Source: Paenibacillus radicis (ex Xue et al. 2023) (GTDB taxonomy: Bacteria > Bacillota > Bacilli > Paenibacillales > NBRC-103111). Taken from it: a stretch of 64,000 nt of DNA. The notes beneath the pieces were generated by a model. That model was not told the origin of the DNA, made no database searches, and was given only the letters and a program-made list of their open reading frames with translations. The translations under genes and the position numbers were made by a program. The stretch covers positions 62,001-126,000 of the forward strand of contig NZ_JANQBD010000015.1 of the NCBI RefSeq assembly GCF_024722015.1, given 5' to 3'. Of this stretch, positions 41,196-50,730 are shown one piece after another; position 1 is the first letter of the stretch; every line of letters begins with the position of its first letter.

Positions 41196-42152
41196 ATGGC
41201 TAGTAAAGTGCAGGCATCTGATCAAGTAAGCTACAAGTCAATAACGAAAAAGAGCTTTCTAAGCTTTATGTGGAAATATAGAGCGCTCTATTTGATTTCT
41301 TTGCCAGGGATTATCTATTTTATTATTTTCAAGTATGTCCCGCTTTTTGGCTCCATTATCGCATTTCAAGATTACAATATTTTTCAAGGGGTTTTCGGTA
41401 GTAAATGGGTTGGACTTGAGCATTTTCAAAGAATGTTCGCGCATTATGATTTCATTAATATTTTGAATAATACTTTACTTCTAGGTTTGTACGATTTAGT
41501 GTTAGGTTTCCCTGCTCCGATCGTTTTAGCTCTTCTGCTGAATGAACTGAGACTGGTACTGTACAAGCGGGTTTTGCAAACGGTCGTTTATATGCCGCAT
41601 TTCTTGTCCTGGGTTATCGTAAGTGGGATTGCAATCGGTATTTTGTCCCCTTCAACAGGAATTGTGAATCACTTCATCAGCTGGCTGGGTTATGACCCTG
41701 TTTATTTCCTTGGTGAAGAATCCTACATTCGTTCCGTATTGATTGGTTCTGGTATTTGGAGAGATTCTGGCTATGGTACTATTATTTACTTGGCTGCTTT
41801 GGCTGGTATTAATCCGGATTTGTATGAAGCTGCTGAAGTTGACGGGGCTAGCCGCTGGCGGCAGACGATTTCTATTACATTGCCTTCCTTAATGCCTACT
41901 ATTATGATTTTGTTCCTGCTTCATATTGGTAAGTTCCTTGATCTAGGCTTCGAACGCGTATATGTTTTCTTGAATCCTTTAAATATCAATAATGGGGAAA
42001 TTTTAGATACGTATGTGTACAAGGCCGGCTTGCTAGGCCAACAATACAGCTACACAACTGCGGTTGGGCTTTTTAAATCTATTGTAGGTTTACTCCTGAT
42101 CGTCATCGGGAATATGTTAAGCAAAAAAACAACGGGCGAGAGCCTTTATTAA
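41196..42152 (+). CDS. Carbohydrate ABC transporter permease, LplB type
   Basis: The 318-residue protein has six membrane helices and the MalF-type EAA loop EAAEVDGASRWRQTISITLP that docks the ATPase. Its N-terminal RALYLISLPGIIYFIIFKYVP is typical of LplB/YteP permeases, which import oligosaccharides in partnership with an LplA-type binding protein and an LplC-type permease. AAGGAGG precedes the ATG. No ATPase gene is in the cluster, so the shared MsmX-type ATPase is probably used, as is known for such systems. It heads the carbohydrate locus. Confidence 0.88.
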   Translation: MASKVQASDQVSYKSITKKSFLSFMWKYRALYLISLPGIIYFIIFKYVPLFGSIIAFQDYNIFQGVFGSKWVGLEHFQRMFAHYDFINILNNTLLLGLYDLVLGFPAPIVLALLLNELRLVLYKRVLQTVVYMPHFLSWVIVSGIAIGILSPSTGIVNHFISWLGYDPVYFLGEESYIRSVLIGSGIWRDSGYGTIIYLAALAGINPDLYEAAEVDGASRWRQTISITLPSLMPTIMILFLLHIGKFLDLGFERVYVFLNPLNINNGEILDTYVYKAGLLGQQYSYTTAVGLFKSIVGLLLIVIGNMLSKKTTGESLY

Positions 42153-42165
42153 GGGGGTGACTTGA

Positions 42166-43044
42166 ATGAGGAAATTGAGCTTGGGGCAGCAAACCTTCAA
42201 TGTATTTAATATTACATTTTTGACCATATTGGCATTGCTTATGTTTCTACCTTTTTTAAATGTGTTGGCTCAATCTTTAAGTGATTCGGAAGCCGTAGTT
42301 ACAGGGAAAGTATTTTTCCTTCCTGTAGATTTCACTTGGATTAATTATCAGTATGTTTTTAGCGATGCTTCAATCTGGAGATCATTTGCTGTTACCGTTT
42401 ATATTACAGTTGTAGGTACTTTTATCAATCTGATTGCAACAGCCTCACTGGCTTATCCTGTTTCAAGACAAGAGTATATGGGAAGAAAATACGTAGTATT
42501 CTTTGTCTTAATTACGATGGTATTCAGCGTTCCGTTGATCCCTAACTTTATTTTGATGAAAAGCTTGGGTTTGACAAATTCACTTTGGGCGCTTTTGATT
42601 CCAGGAGCTATCAGTGCGTTCAACTTCTTTGTAATGAGAGCTTTCTTTATGCAAATTCCTCCGGAAATCATTGATTCTGGCCGTATTGATGGCTGCACAG
42701 AGCTGAGAATGATTTGGAATATCGTGCTGCCTTTATCCAAGCCGGTTATGGCATCATTAGGAATTTTCTACGCGGTAGGACATTGGAATACTTACATGGC
42801 CGCTCTCTATTATGTGAACAAGCCAACTTTATGGCCGCTCCAAGTAAAGCTTCGCCAATTAATTACGGCTGACGATATCAATATCGATCCATCAGCATCC
42901 CAATTCAGTTCACTGGTTCACTCCAATCCTGAAGGGATTAAAATGGCGACTATTATTATCGCAACGGTTCCGATTGTATTGATCTATCCATTCTTGCAAA
43001 AGCACTTTGTTAAAGGGATGATGATCGGTTCTGTCAAGTCCTAA
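42166..43044 (+). CDS. Carbohydrate ABC transporter permease, LplC/YtcP type
   Basis: The 292-residue protein has six helices and the MalG-type EAA-like loop with IDSGRIDGCTELRMIWNIVLP. The C-terminus FVKGMMIGSVK is the signature of LplC/YtcP permeases. It starts 14 nt after the LplB-type gene behind AAGGGGGTG and forms the second half of the channel. It is followed by the cre site and binding-protein gene. Confidence 0.88.
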   Translation: MRKLSLGQQTFNVFNITFLTILALLMFLPFLNVLAQSLSDSEAVVTGKVFFLPVDFTWINYQYVFSDASIWRSFAVTVYITVVGTFINLIATASLAYPVSRQEYMGRKYVVFFVLITMVFSVPLIPNFILMKSLGLTNSLWALLIPGAISAFNFFVMRAFFMQIPPEIIDSGRIDGCTELRMIWNIVLPLSKPVMASLGIFYAVGHWNTYMAALYYVNKPTLWPLQVKLRQLITADDINIDPSASQFSSLVHSNPEGIKMATIIIATVPIVLIYPFLQKHFVKGMMIGSVKS

Positions 43045-43145
43045 AGTCTTATAAGCTTAAATTCTTAATCTAAAGAAAATACAACTGCAACTAAAGTCAC
43101 TCCATTGTTCATCGCAGAAGACCGCACTACAATGTAGTTATTGTG

Positions 43146-43159
43146 TGAAAGCGCTATTA
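43146..43159 (+). promoter_or_regulatory. cre (CcpA) site before the binding-protein gene
   Basis: TGAAAGCGCTATTA matches the cre consensus TGWAARCGYTWNCW at all but one position. It lies 45 nt before the solute-binding gene, between it and the permeases, indicating a separate promoter under carbon catabolite control. Confidence 0.7.
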
Positions 43160-43204
43160 ACATAATTGCAAAGACAAACATGTTGAGAGAAAAGGGGTAT
43201 AAAA

Positions 43205-44767
43205 ATGAAAAAATGGATAAAAGTAAGTATGGTATCTGTGCTGGCAGTAAGCACGCTTTCCGCTTGTTCCAAGCCACAGGAAGCACCAACAACACAGGGG
43301 AGCAAACCAGGAGAGAAAGCGAAGTTCTCCGTATCCATGCGTACGTTGGCATTTAATCACGTAGAGAAATCGCCCAATATCAATGAGGATAAATGGGTTA
43401 AATTATTGGAGCAAAAAACAAATACGGATCTGGATATCGTGCTTGTTCCTCACAAAGAGTTTGAGCAGAAGATGGCGCAAATGTTTGCAACCAACGACAT
43501 CCCGGATGTTGTACAAGGTAGTGGAGGTACAACAGGTAAAGAGATGGCTGGTTCCGTTCAAGCCGGAGTGTTCTTGCCGCTTGATGATCTTTTGCAAAAG
43601 TATGGTCAAAATTTATTGAAAAAGATTCCAAAAGAAGCTTGGCAAAAAGAGACCTTGAATGGCAAGATTTATGCAATTCCTGAGTTCTTGTCCAATCCTT
43701 CCCGCCGTACTACTGCAATTCGTAAAGACTTGCTGGATAAAGCCGGATTGCCAATTCCTAAAACAGTGGACGAGTACTTGAACGTTATGCGTAAGTTCAA
43801 GGAAATGGGTGTTGAGAATCCTTACCAGGGCCGTGAAAACTTCAAATATGCCGATACATTCTTTGGCGCCTATGATGCATTCCCTTACTTATCTATGTTG
43901 ACACAGCAAGGCGATCAAATCGTACCTAAGTTTTTCAACAGTGACAACATGATGAAAGCGTTGCAAACGTATAAAACTATGTTCGATGAAGGCTTGATCA
44001 ATAAAGAGTTTGCTACGATTAACCCGACTGTTTATAAAAACTCGGTTCTTGCTGGTAAATCAGGAATCTGGTCTATGAATGCTAACGAAGCTTTGCAATG
44101 GGAACAACAATTGAAGGCTAACGTTCCAACTGCCAAAATTGAGCTTATCGCTTCCCCGACAGGACCTGATGGCAAGGGTGGCCATTATTTGTACAATTCT
44201 GTAACCCGCGCATGGTTCATTAACAAAAAAGCGAAAAATCCAGAAGCTATCATTAAATTCTATGACTGGATGCTGTCTGATGAAGCTGAGAAATTCTTTA
44301 CATTTGGTGTTGAAGGTGAGAACTACACTACTGAAAACGGTAAAATCAACTACAAAGCACCTACGGATCCAGCAGCTGTAGACGAAGAGCGTTACCGTCA
44401 AGCCTTCTTGTGGATGGTACAAGACACTACTTATAACAAAGGTACTCTAAGCATGACCGAAGAAGGTAAGAAACTTATGAGCGTCTATGATAATATGCTT
44501 GCAAAAGAAGGTCGCGATGGTATTCAAATCGATCCAGGTCTGGATGCTTACATGAAAAATCCTGATATTACGCCTGCGTCCGATACTGCACCTCCTGTAA
44601 TTCTTCAGCATATGGTTAAAATGGTTTACGGCAAAGAGCCGATCTCCGATTGGCCGAAGGTGCTTGAAGAGTGGAAGTCCAAAGGCGGTAACGACGTAAT
44701 TAAAGAAGCAACTGAGAAATTTAATAAAAAAGATCCGAGTGTAACGATCAGCATGCCGCGCCGCTAA
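43205..44767 (+). CDS. Extracellular solute-binding lipoprotein, LplA type
   Basis: The protein has a lipoprotein signal with L-S-A-C-S lipobox near residue 20 and is 520 residues long, as usual for LplA/YtcQ-type binders of oligosaccharides. The N-terminal D-L-D-I-V-L-V-P-H and G-K-I-Y-A-I-P-E-F strands and RTTAIRKDLLDKAGL fit family cluster 1. It catches an oligosaccharide outside the membrane and hands it to the two permeases. A cre site lies upstream and a terminator downstream. The ligand is inferred from the lyases to contain uronic acid. Confidence 0.88.
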   Translation: MKKWIKVSMVSVLAVSTLSACSKPQEAPTTQGSKPGEKAKFSVSMRTLAFNHVEKSPNINEDKWVKLLEQKTNTDLDIVLVPHKEFEQKMAQMFATNDIPDVVQGSGGTTGKEMAGSVQAGVFLPLDDLLQKYGQNLLKKIPKEAWQKETLNGKIYAIPEFLSNPSRRTTAIRKDLLDKAGLPIPKTVDEYLNVMRKFKEMGVENPYQGRENFKYADTFFGAYDAFPYLSMLTQQGDQIVPKFFNSDNMMKALQTYKTMFDEGLINKEFATINPTVYKNSVLAGKSGIWSMNANEALQWEQQLKANVPTAKIELIASPTGPDGKGGHYLYNSVTRAWFINKKAKNPEAIIKFYDWMLSDEAEKFFTFGVEGENYTTENGKINYKAPTDPAAVDEERYRQAFLWMVQDTTYNKGTLSMTEEGKKLMSVYDNMLAKEGRDGIQIDPGLDAYMKNPDITPASDTAPPVILQHMVKMVYGKEPISDWPKVLEEWKSKGGNDVIKEATEKFNKKDPSVTISMPRR

Positions 44768-44814
44768 TATTAGCCATTTCTACGCAGCGCACGGGCTAAC
44801 AACATTCGTCCTCA

Positions 44815-44852
44815 ACTCCTCACGTCTAACCAGCGTGGGGAGTGAGTTTTTA
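44815..44852 (+). terminator. Rho-independent terminator
   Basis: ACTCCTCACG pairs with CGTGGGGAGT around an 8-nt loop, followed by TTTTTATT. It ends the importer transcript. Confidence 0.8.
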
Positions 44853-44934
44853 TTACAAACTATTCAGCATCAGGCTATGTATACTATACTAAGACTAACT
44901 ACAAGCTACTTCACCAGAATAAGGGGTGTTCCTT

Positions 44935-45972
44935 ATGTTCAGAATTTTGATTGCAGATGACGAACCGATGATCCGTAAAGGACTGCAGAAGCTGATCCAG
45001 CAATCCGGTCAGCCAATTGCGAGCTTGCGGCTTGCAGAGAACGGGGCGGACGCATTGCAGCAGATTCAAGAGGAGCGTCCCGATTTTTTATTTACCGATA
45101 TCCGCATGCCCAAGATGGACGGACTGGAGCTGTGCAGACAAGTTGCGGAGCTTGATCCTGACATCCATATTGTAGTGGTATCCGGTTATAATGATTTTGA
45201 ATATGCACAAAAATGTGTTTCTTATGGAGTCAAAGAATATATTTTAAAGCCTATTAATAAGAAAGCAGTCGAAACTGCCTTGGTTAAGCTTGCACATCTT
45301 CGTGCCAAGCAAATGACTCAGGCATTTGTTTCGGTTAATCGGTTGGAAGAATGGGTGGCTGTAGCTGAGGATGCAATCTGGTCGCTTAAGCACACCGTTT
45401 TGTTAGAGCTTCTGCTCAAAGCTCGTAGTGAGCTTACCTCTTATAACCTTCGGCTGAACCAACTGGTTGATTTATTGGGTGAATTTTCGGTACTGCTGAA
45501 TAAACGTTTGAATGAAAGAGATGTATTTTCATTTTCGGAGCGGTTGCAGCTGTATGATGTTTCGAGTATAGACGAGGCATGGACACGGTTTGAAGCCAGC
45601 CTGGAGCTCTTATTTCAGGATTTGCGAATTAAACGCAAGGGAAAGCTGCGGGATCCTGTAGAGGAAGCGAAGCATTATATAGAAGATCATTTGGCTGAGG
45701 AAGTGTCACTAGAGGAGGTCGCCGACCGAATTGGGCTGAACGCCTCTTATTTTAGCCAGCTGTTCAAACAATCGACACAGGAAACCTTTGTCCAATATCG
45801 TACTCGCAGACGAATTGAAAAGGCCAAAAAATTGCTCGCACAGCCTCACTACCGAATTACCGATATTTCAGGTGAAGTTGGTTATGCGGATCATCCTCAT
45901 TTTACTAAAACGTTTAAAAAATACACAGGCTTATTGCCATCTGAATTCAGGAACAAGCTGGGGATTGAATAA
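44935..45972 (+). CDS. YesN-type response regulator (REC-AraC)
   Basis: The N-terminal receiver domain has the acidic pair in ADDEP, the phospho-accepting aspartate near 54 (FTDIRMPKMDG) and K in ILKPI. A poorly conserved linker (about 120-240) follows, then two AraC helix-turn-helix motifs (about 250-345: LEEVADRIGLNASYFSQLFK and FTKTFKKYTGLLPSEF). ATG at 44935 follows AAGGGG by 8 nt. The sensor kinase starts on its stop codon. The pair should control the importer and lyase genes around it in response to the sugar. Confidence 0.9.
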   Translation: MFRILIADDEPMIRKGLQKLIQQSGQPIASLRLAENGADALQQIQEERPDFLFTDIRMPKMDGLELCRQVAELDPDIHIVVVSGYNDFEYAQKCVSYGVKEYILKPINKKAVETALVKLAHLRAKQMTQAFVSVNRLEEWVAVAEDAIWSLKHTVLLELLLKARSELTSYNLRLNQLVDLLGEFSVLLNKRLNERDVFSFSERLQLYDVSSIDEAWTRFEASLELLFQDLRIKRKGKLRDPVEEAKHYIEDHLAEEVSLEEVADRIGLNASYFSQLFKQSTQETFVQYRTRRRIEKAKKLLAQPHYRITDISGEVGYADHPHFTKTFKKYTGLLPSEFRNKLGIE

Positions 45973-47822
45973 TGAAGAGACGATCGCTGTCCGGACAAGT
46001 TTTTTTTTACTTCTCAATTGTTATTGTGCTATCGCTAGCATCCGTCGGGATTGTCTCCTATGTTCAATCGTCACGCGCGTTGGATCACCAAGTTGAGCAG
46101 TATATGGATCAAATGATTGATAATGCGGCTTATCAAACCGATATTTATTTACAAACCTATGAGCTGCTTAGCAATTCATTTTCATCCAATTCGGATGTAA
46201 GAGCTTTTTTTGAAATCGGAAAAGATGATGTGTATGAGTATTATTATTACTCCGATCAAATTAGAACTTTTGCCTCGAAATCGGTTCAATCGATTATTAC
46301 GCTTTATAAGCAGCTAAATGCAATTTACGTTGTAGGCCAACAGGGCAGATCGGTTATATATGACAATCAGAACTTCTTATCTCTAGATGCGAGCTTGCTT
46401 CCGGAGAAATACGACTTTCTCATGAAATCGGCACCTGACAACAATAAAATAGTTCTGCTTAATACCAGCATCCGTCCTGAGGATCAGGGAACTGTTGTTA
46501 CAATGGTGCGGAAGGTTCGCGGCGCGTCATACGATCGAAATAGAGGGCTTGTTGCCATTGAATTTAAGCTGCAGGAGCTGGCCAAAATTTGGGATCGGGT
46601 GAATATTGGCAAAGACGGCTATTTTTTTATTATGGATGACAATGGCAATCCGATCTACCATCCGCCAAATTTCCAACCTGACGAAGCCATGTTTAAAGAA
46701 ATTTCAACCCATATATCCGATAGCGAAAATAAAGTGTTTACAACAAAATATCAAGGTGAAAACCGAATGTTTGTTGCACGCAAATCCGATTATTCCAATT
46801 GGCGGCTCGTTGTTTCGATGCCGCTGGATGAGCTGCGCAAGCCGATCTCTACAATCCGTACTGTCACCTTGGTAGTTGGTTTGGTTACGCTGGTACTGGC
46901 TTTGCTGCTTGCCTTTAGATTTGGCCGGTCCATTGTGGCTCCTATTCGGGAATTAAAGGAAAGTATGCGGGAAACGGAGAAAGGGAATTGGCGGCATCTG
47001 GATGAAAATGGGCGAACCGATGAATTAGGCGGGCTTATCCATAGCTATAATTTAATGGTGACCCGGTTATCGGAAATGATTGATAAAGTGTACGCAGCGG
47101 AGCTGCAGCAGCAGAAGGGAGCTCTACAAATTCAGGAAGCTGAGCTTGAGCGGCATAGAGCCGAGTTTCAAACACTGCAGCTGCAAATAAATCCGCACTT
47201 CCTGTATAACACATTGGAAACGATCAATTGCTACGCTATTGTCCAGGATTCACATGAGATAACCGAGATGGTTGAAGCGATGGCTTTTATGCTTCGTTAT
47301 TCGATTCAAACTAATTTGGAAGAAATAACGATTGCTAATGAATTGAACCATGTACGTAATTATTTGATCATCTTACAGCACCGGATCGATCGAGAATTTG
47401 AGCTCGATGTAATCATTCCGCCATCCCTGTTGCTCGAGAAGATGGTAAGGCTGACCTTGCAGCCAATTATTGAAAACAGCTTTCAGCATGCTTTCCCTAA
47501 CGGCATCGAGGCTCATCATAAGATAAGTATTGATGCACACAAGGGAAATGGGTTATTTAAGGTCATCGTTGAGGATAATGGAGCAGGGATTGCCCCTGAC
47601 AGGCTAAAGCAGCTGCAGGAACAGCTAATGCTGAACCGATTGGCTGAGGAGGAAACTCAATCCGGCTACTATCGACGTGGCGGTATCGGTTTGATGAATG
47701 TTCACCGCAGAATTCAGATGGTATTTGGAGAGCAATATGGCTTGAGCATTGAAAGCGAGTGGGGGAAAGGCAGCAGGTTTATATTAACTATGCCGGATAA
47801 GCCCAATAAGAGATCTATTTAA
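45972..47822 (+). CDS. YesM-type sensor histidine kinase
   Basis: Two membrane helices (about 13-33 and 296-318) flank a dCache-like extracytoplasmic sensor. A HAMP domain (about 319-372) and a coiled segment lead to the His_kinase domain with phospho-accepting H in LQLQINPHFLYNTLETI (about residue 405). An ATPase end follows with LTLQPIIENSFQHAF, DNGAGI and GIGLMNVHRR. This is the LytS/YesM family. Its start overlaps the regulator stop (TAATG), so the two are coupled. It senses an external carbohydrate signal. Confidence 0.9.
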   Translation: MKRRSLSGQVFFYFSIVIVLSLASVGIVSYVQSSRALDHQVEQYMDQMIDNAAYQTDIYLQTYELLSNSFSSNSDVRAFFEIGKDDVYEYYYYSDQIRTFASKSVQSIITLYKQLNAIYVVGQQGRSVIYDNQNFLSLDASLLPEKYDFLMKSAPDNNKIVLLNTSIRPEDQGTVVTMVRKVRGASYDRNRGLVAIEFKLQELAKIWDRVNIGKDGYFFIMDDNGNPIYHPPNFQPDEAMFKEISTHISDSENKVFTTKYQGENRMFVARKSDYSNWRLVVSMPLDELRKPISTIRTVTLVVGLVTLVLALLLAFRFGRSIVAPIRELKESMRETEKGNWRHLDENGRTDELGGLIHSYNLMVTRLSEMIDKVYAAELQQQKGALQIQEAELERHRAEFQTLQLQINPHFLYNTLETINCYAIVQDSHEITEMVEAMAFMLRYSIQTNLEEITIANELNHVRNYLIILQHRIDREFELDVIIPPSLLLEKMVRLTLQPIIENSFQHAFPNGIEAHHKISIDAHKGNGLFKVIVEDNGAGIAPDRLKQLQEQLMLNRLAEEETQSGYYRRGGIGLMNVHRRIQMVFGEQYGLSIESEWGKGSRFILTMPDKPNKRSI

Positions 47823-47872
47823 ATGATAAATAAAAGGCTGGTTAAACGGCTAATGATAGGAGGACGTAATAA

Positions 47873-48640
47873 ATGAGTACACAATTACACGGCAAAATTG
47901 CTCTGGTTACAGGGTCCAATGCGGGTATTGGTCGAGCTATTGCCATTGCATTGGCTGCCAATGGCGCTAAAGTAGGCGTCAGCTACTTAAACAACAAGGA
48001 GCAGGGCGAAGAAACGGTAAAGCTAATCCGTCAAGCGGGAGGACAAGCTGAACTATTCCAGGCGGATGTGACAAATGCAGCACAAATCGAAAGCCTGGTT
48101 AGCGGTGTGGAAAGCGCATTTGGAAGCACAATTGATATTCTTGTTAATAATGCGGGTCATTTGGTCCAGCGTATCTCGAATGCGGAAATGACAGAGGAGC
48201 TTTACGATAAAATTTTAAATGTAAACTTGAAAAGTACGGTTTTCATGTGCAAGCGTGTGCTGCCAGGGATGAAAGCCAAGGGGGCAGGCCGCATTGTTAA
48301 TATGTCGTCTATTGCTGCTTATAATGGCGGTGGTCCCGGTGCAAGCCTTTATGCAGCAAGCAAAGCGGCAGTAGCCAGTTATTCCAAAGGATTGGCTAAA
48401 GAAGTGGCGGGTGATGGAGTTACTGTAAATATCGTTTCTCCAGGCTTTATCGGGCAGACAGCATTCCATTCTACTTTTACTAGTGATGATGCTAGAAAAG
48501 CAACGGTTAACGGTATTCCTCTGAAGCGGGAGGGTACACCGGAGGATGTAGCTGGAGCTGTTTTGTACCTGGTCTCAGATCTCGCCTCTTATTTAACCGG
48601 TGAGACGATAGAAATCAACGGGGGGATGTTCATGCGATGA
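47873..48640 (+). CDS. SDR oxidoreductase, candidate DEH (unsaturated uronate) reductase
   Basis: A classical 255-residue SDR: cofactor motif TGSNAGIG (13-20), NNAG at 92-95, catalytic S145/S146, Y160 and K164 (YAASKAA). The segment SSIAAYNGGGPGASLYAASK and the later FHSTFTSDDARKATVNGIPL resemble alginate-locus reductases that convert 4-deoxy-5-hexoseulose uronate to 2-keto-3-deoxygluconate. Its place directly before two heparinase-fold lyases supports this. AGGAGG precedes the ATG. The first lyase starts on its stop codon. The true substrate is not proven. Confidence 0.8.
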   Translation: MSTQLHGKIALVTGSNAGIGRAIAIALAANGAKVGVSYLNNKEQGEETVKLIRQAGGQAELFQADVTNAAQIESLVSGVESAFGSTIDILVNNAGHLVQRISNAEMTEELYDKILNVNLKSTVFMCKRVLPGMKAKGAGRIVNMSSIAAYNGGGPGASLYAASKAAVASYSKGLAKEVAGDGVTVNIVSPGFIGQTAFHSTFTSDDARKATVNGIPLKREGTPEDVAGAVLYLVSDLASYLTGETIEINGGMFMR

Positions 48641-50730
48641 GAATATCAGAGAAGCTAACTAACACAACTTGGGCAGGACCAACGTTACAAGCACTAAAAG
48701 CTGAGCTTGATCAACTGGAAGCTAATGGAAGCCTGCATATTCCTCAAGAGCCCGGTGGCTGGTGGCATCAGTACGTATGCCCGACCCATCACACGGAGCT
48801 GGAGTTCGATCCTAATGAACGCGATGCGCATGTGTTCATGTGCCCTCATGGATGCCGCATAGAAGGAGACGCTTACCGCGGCGCATGGCTGGTGTTTAAG
48901 CATCAGTCCATGGCCCGGGTCGCACTCCAGGCGGCAGCGGTGTACGCGGGAACCAAGGAGCAAGCTTATGCGGATCTCGCGAAGCGAATCCTCGTAAGCT
49001 ATGCAGACCAGTTCCCGCAATATCCGGTGCATCCAGACGCCCAGCCTTGGATGCTCAAGGGCAGAGCATTTCATCAAGCGCTAACGGAAGCTATATGGTC
49101 TACTACGCTGCTGCGTGCCTATGTGCTGCTTCAGGATGAAGGCATAACTCTTGATAAAGCTGAACAAGCAGCACTGGATATGTTTCTTTCGATGCTTGAG
49201 TCAAGTATGACACAATATCGGTATATATTAATTCATGAACGTAAAAATGCAGAGAACAATTATACAGCATGGTTAAATGCTGCCCTTTCCTGCGTCTACA
49301 CAATAAGAGGGCAGCGCGAGCAGCTAGTAGACCTCATAGAAAGTGAGGGAGGCTGGAAGCATCATTTATCGATCGGGGTAAAGCCTGATCAATTCGAATT
49401 TGAAGGAAGCACTTATTATCATATTTTTGTATTGCGAGCTTATTTGATCTCTGCTGAGATGGCTCAGCGCTTCGATATTGATTTGTATCGTGCCGAAGGT
49501 GAACAGGGACAGTCGATGAAAGGAATGTTCGATGTGCTTGTCGGACTTTCCGATGATCAAGGTGTTCTTCCTGCACTGCATGACGGTCCACTAGCGAGGG
49601 TACCATTTGCTAGAGAGATTGCAGAGATTATGGAGATAGGACTTGCTGCATATGGTAACGAAGCTTATGCGCCAATCTTGGGAGAAGCTTATCGGCAAAT
49701 GGATGGGCAGCGCTCCCGTATCTCGTTGGAGGCTCTAGTCTACGGCGAAGGGAACGCTGATTTGACGGGTTCCATGCCTGCCAGAAGCTCATTACTTCTG
49801 GCTGATTCCGGATTCGCAGTTGGCAGGAACTCGAATAATGGCTTGTCGTTTCTGGTAGATTTCGGTCCTCATGGCGGCTCGCATGGACATTATGACAAGC
49901 TGCACCTAAGTTTGCAGCATCAAGGCGGAGCATTTGCGCCTGATCTGGGTATGGTTCCTTATGGTTCATCACTGCGTAAAGAATGGTTTGCAGAGACAGC
50001 TAGCCATAACACAGTTTCAATTGGAGGCAAGTCGCAGGCCATTCATGAAGGGCGCTGCAAGCAATTTACCGAAAGTGAAAAATCTGTCTATGCTTGGCTG
50101 CAGTCTGAAGGTGCTTATGAGGGAAGCTTGCTTGAACGCCATTTGCTGTTGACCGATGAATGGCTGTTAGACTGGTTTGAAGTCAGTCTGGACAACGAGC
50201 AAATGATAGATTGGTGGATGCATGCGATTGCTTCACCTGAAGCTGTTGGGGGCAAATGGGTTAGTATCGAGTGCGATGCTTCGGAGACATTAGGTTCTAA
50301 GGAGTGTGGCTATGACCGCATAGAGCTGCTTGATCGCTACGCGGCAAACGCCGGAAGTGGAACGGGCGAATCGTCTCCCGTGCTGACAGTTAGCTATAAC
50401 CTAGGGGATGCTGCATCTGGCACATTGTATCAATCGACAGTACAGTTCGATAGTGAAGCAGATGCTCTCTACCGGATCGCAACACCTGGAACTTCTGTTG
50501 ATCCTAGCAAGCAGCTGAACGGATTATTGCACCGGCGTAACGGCCGAAAGGCCAGCTTTATTCATATTTATAAGCTTGACTCTGCTCCTGCTGTAAGCTG
50601 GCAATCCGTTGCTGCCACAGATGGAACGGGTTCAGGGCGAATTATTATTGGGGATCAACAAAAGAGAGTTGTTTGTGAATTGGATGCACAACAAGGATTG
50701 AAAGTGACATGGGAGGAAGACAATGAGTAA
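48637..50730 (+). CDS. Heparinase II/III-family polysaccharide lyase (PL15-like), cytoplasmic
   Basis: The 697-residue protein has no signal peptide. The N-terminal (alpha/alpha) toroid begins with a zinc-type set C48-P-T-H51 and C69-P-H-G-C73 and W-L-V-F-K-H. The C-terminal beta-sandwich carries PHGGSHGHYDKLHLSL near residue 410-425, the catalytic/metal histidine and tyrosine region of heparinase II/III-fold lyases. Such enzymes cleave uronic-acid glycosidic bonds by beta-elimination, and cytoplasmic members are exo-acting on imported oligosaccharides. Its start overlaps the SDR stop and its end overlaps the second lyase, indicating strict operon coupling. Confidence 0.85.
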   Translation: MRISEKLTNTTWAGPTLQALKAELDQLEANGSLHIPQEPGGWWHQYVCPTHHTELEFDPNERDAHVFMCPHGCRIEGDAYRGAWLVFKHQSMARVALQAAAVYAGTKEQAYADLAKRILVSYADQFPQYPVHPDAQPWMLKGRAFHQALTEAIWSTTLLRAYVLLQDEGITLDKAEQAALDMFLSMLESSMTQYRYILIHERKNAENNYTAWLNAALSCVYTIRGQREQLVDLIESEGGWKHHLSIGVKPDQFEFEGSTYYHIFVLRAYLISAEMAQRFDIDLYRAEGEQGQSMKGMFDVLVGLSDDQGVLPALHDGPLARVPFAREIAEIMEIGLAAYGNEAYAPILGEAYRQMDGQRSRISLEALVYGEGNADLTGSMPARSSLLLADSGFAVGRNSNNGLSFLVDFGPHGGSHGHYDKLHLSLQHQGGAFAPDLGMVPYGSSLRKEWFAETASHNTVSIGGKSQAIHEGRCKQFTESEKSVYAWLQSEGAYEGSLLERHLLLTDEWLLDWFEVSLDNEQMIDWWMHAIASPEAVGGKWVSIECDASETLGSKECGYDRIELLDRYAANAGSGTGESSPVLTVSYNLGDAASGTLYQSTVQFDSEADALYRIATPGTSVDPSKQLNGLLHRRNGRKASFIHIYKLDSAPAVSWQSVAATDGTGSGRIIIGDQQKRVVCELDAQQGLKVTWEEDNE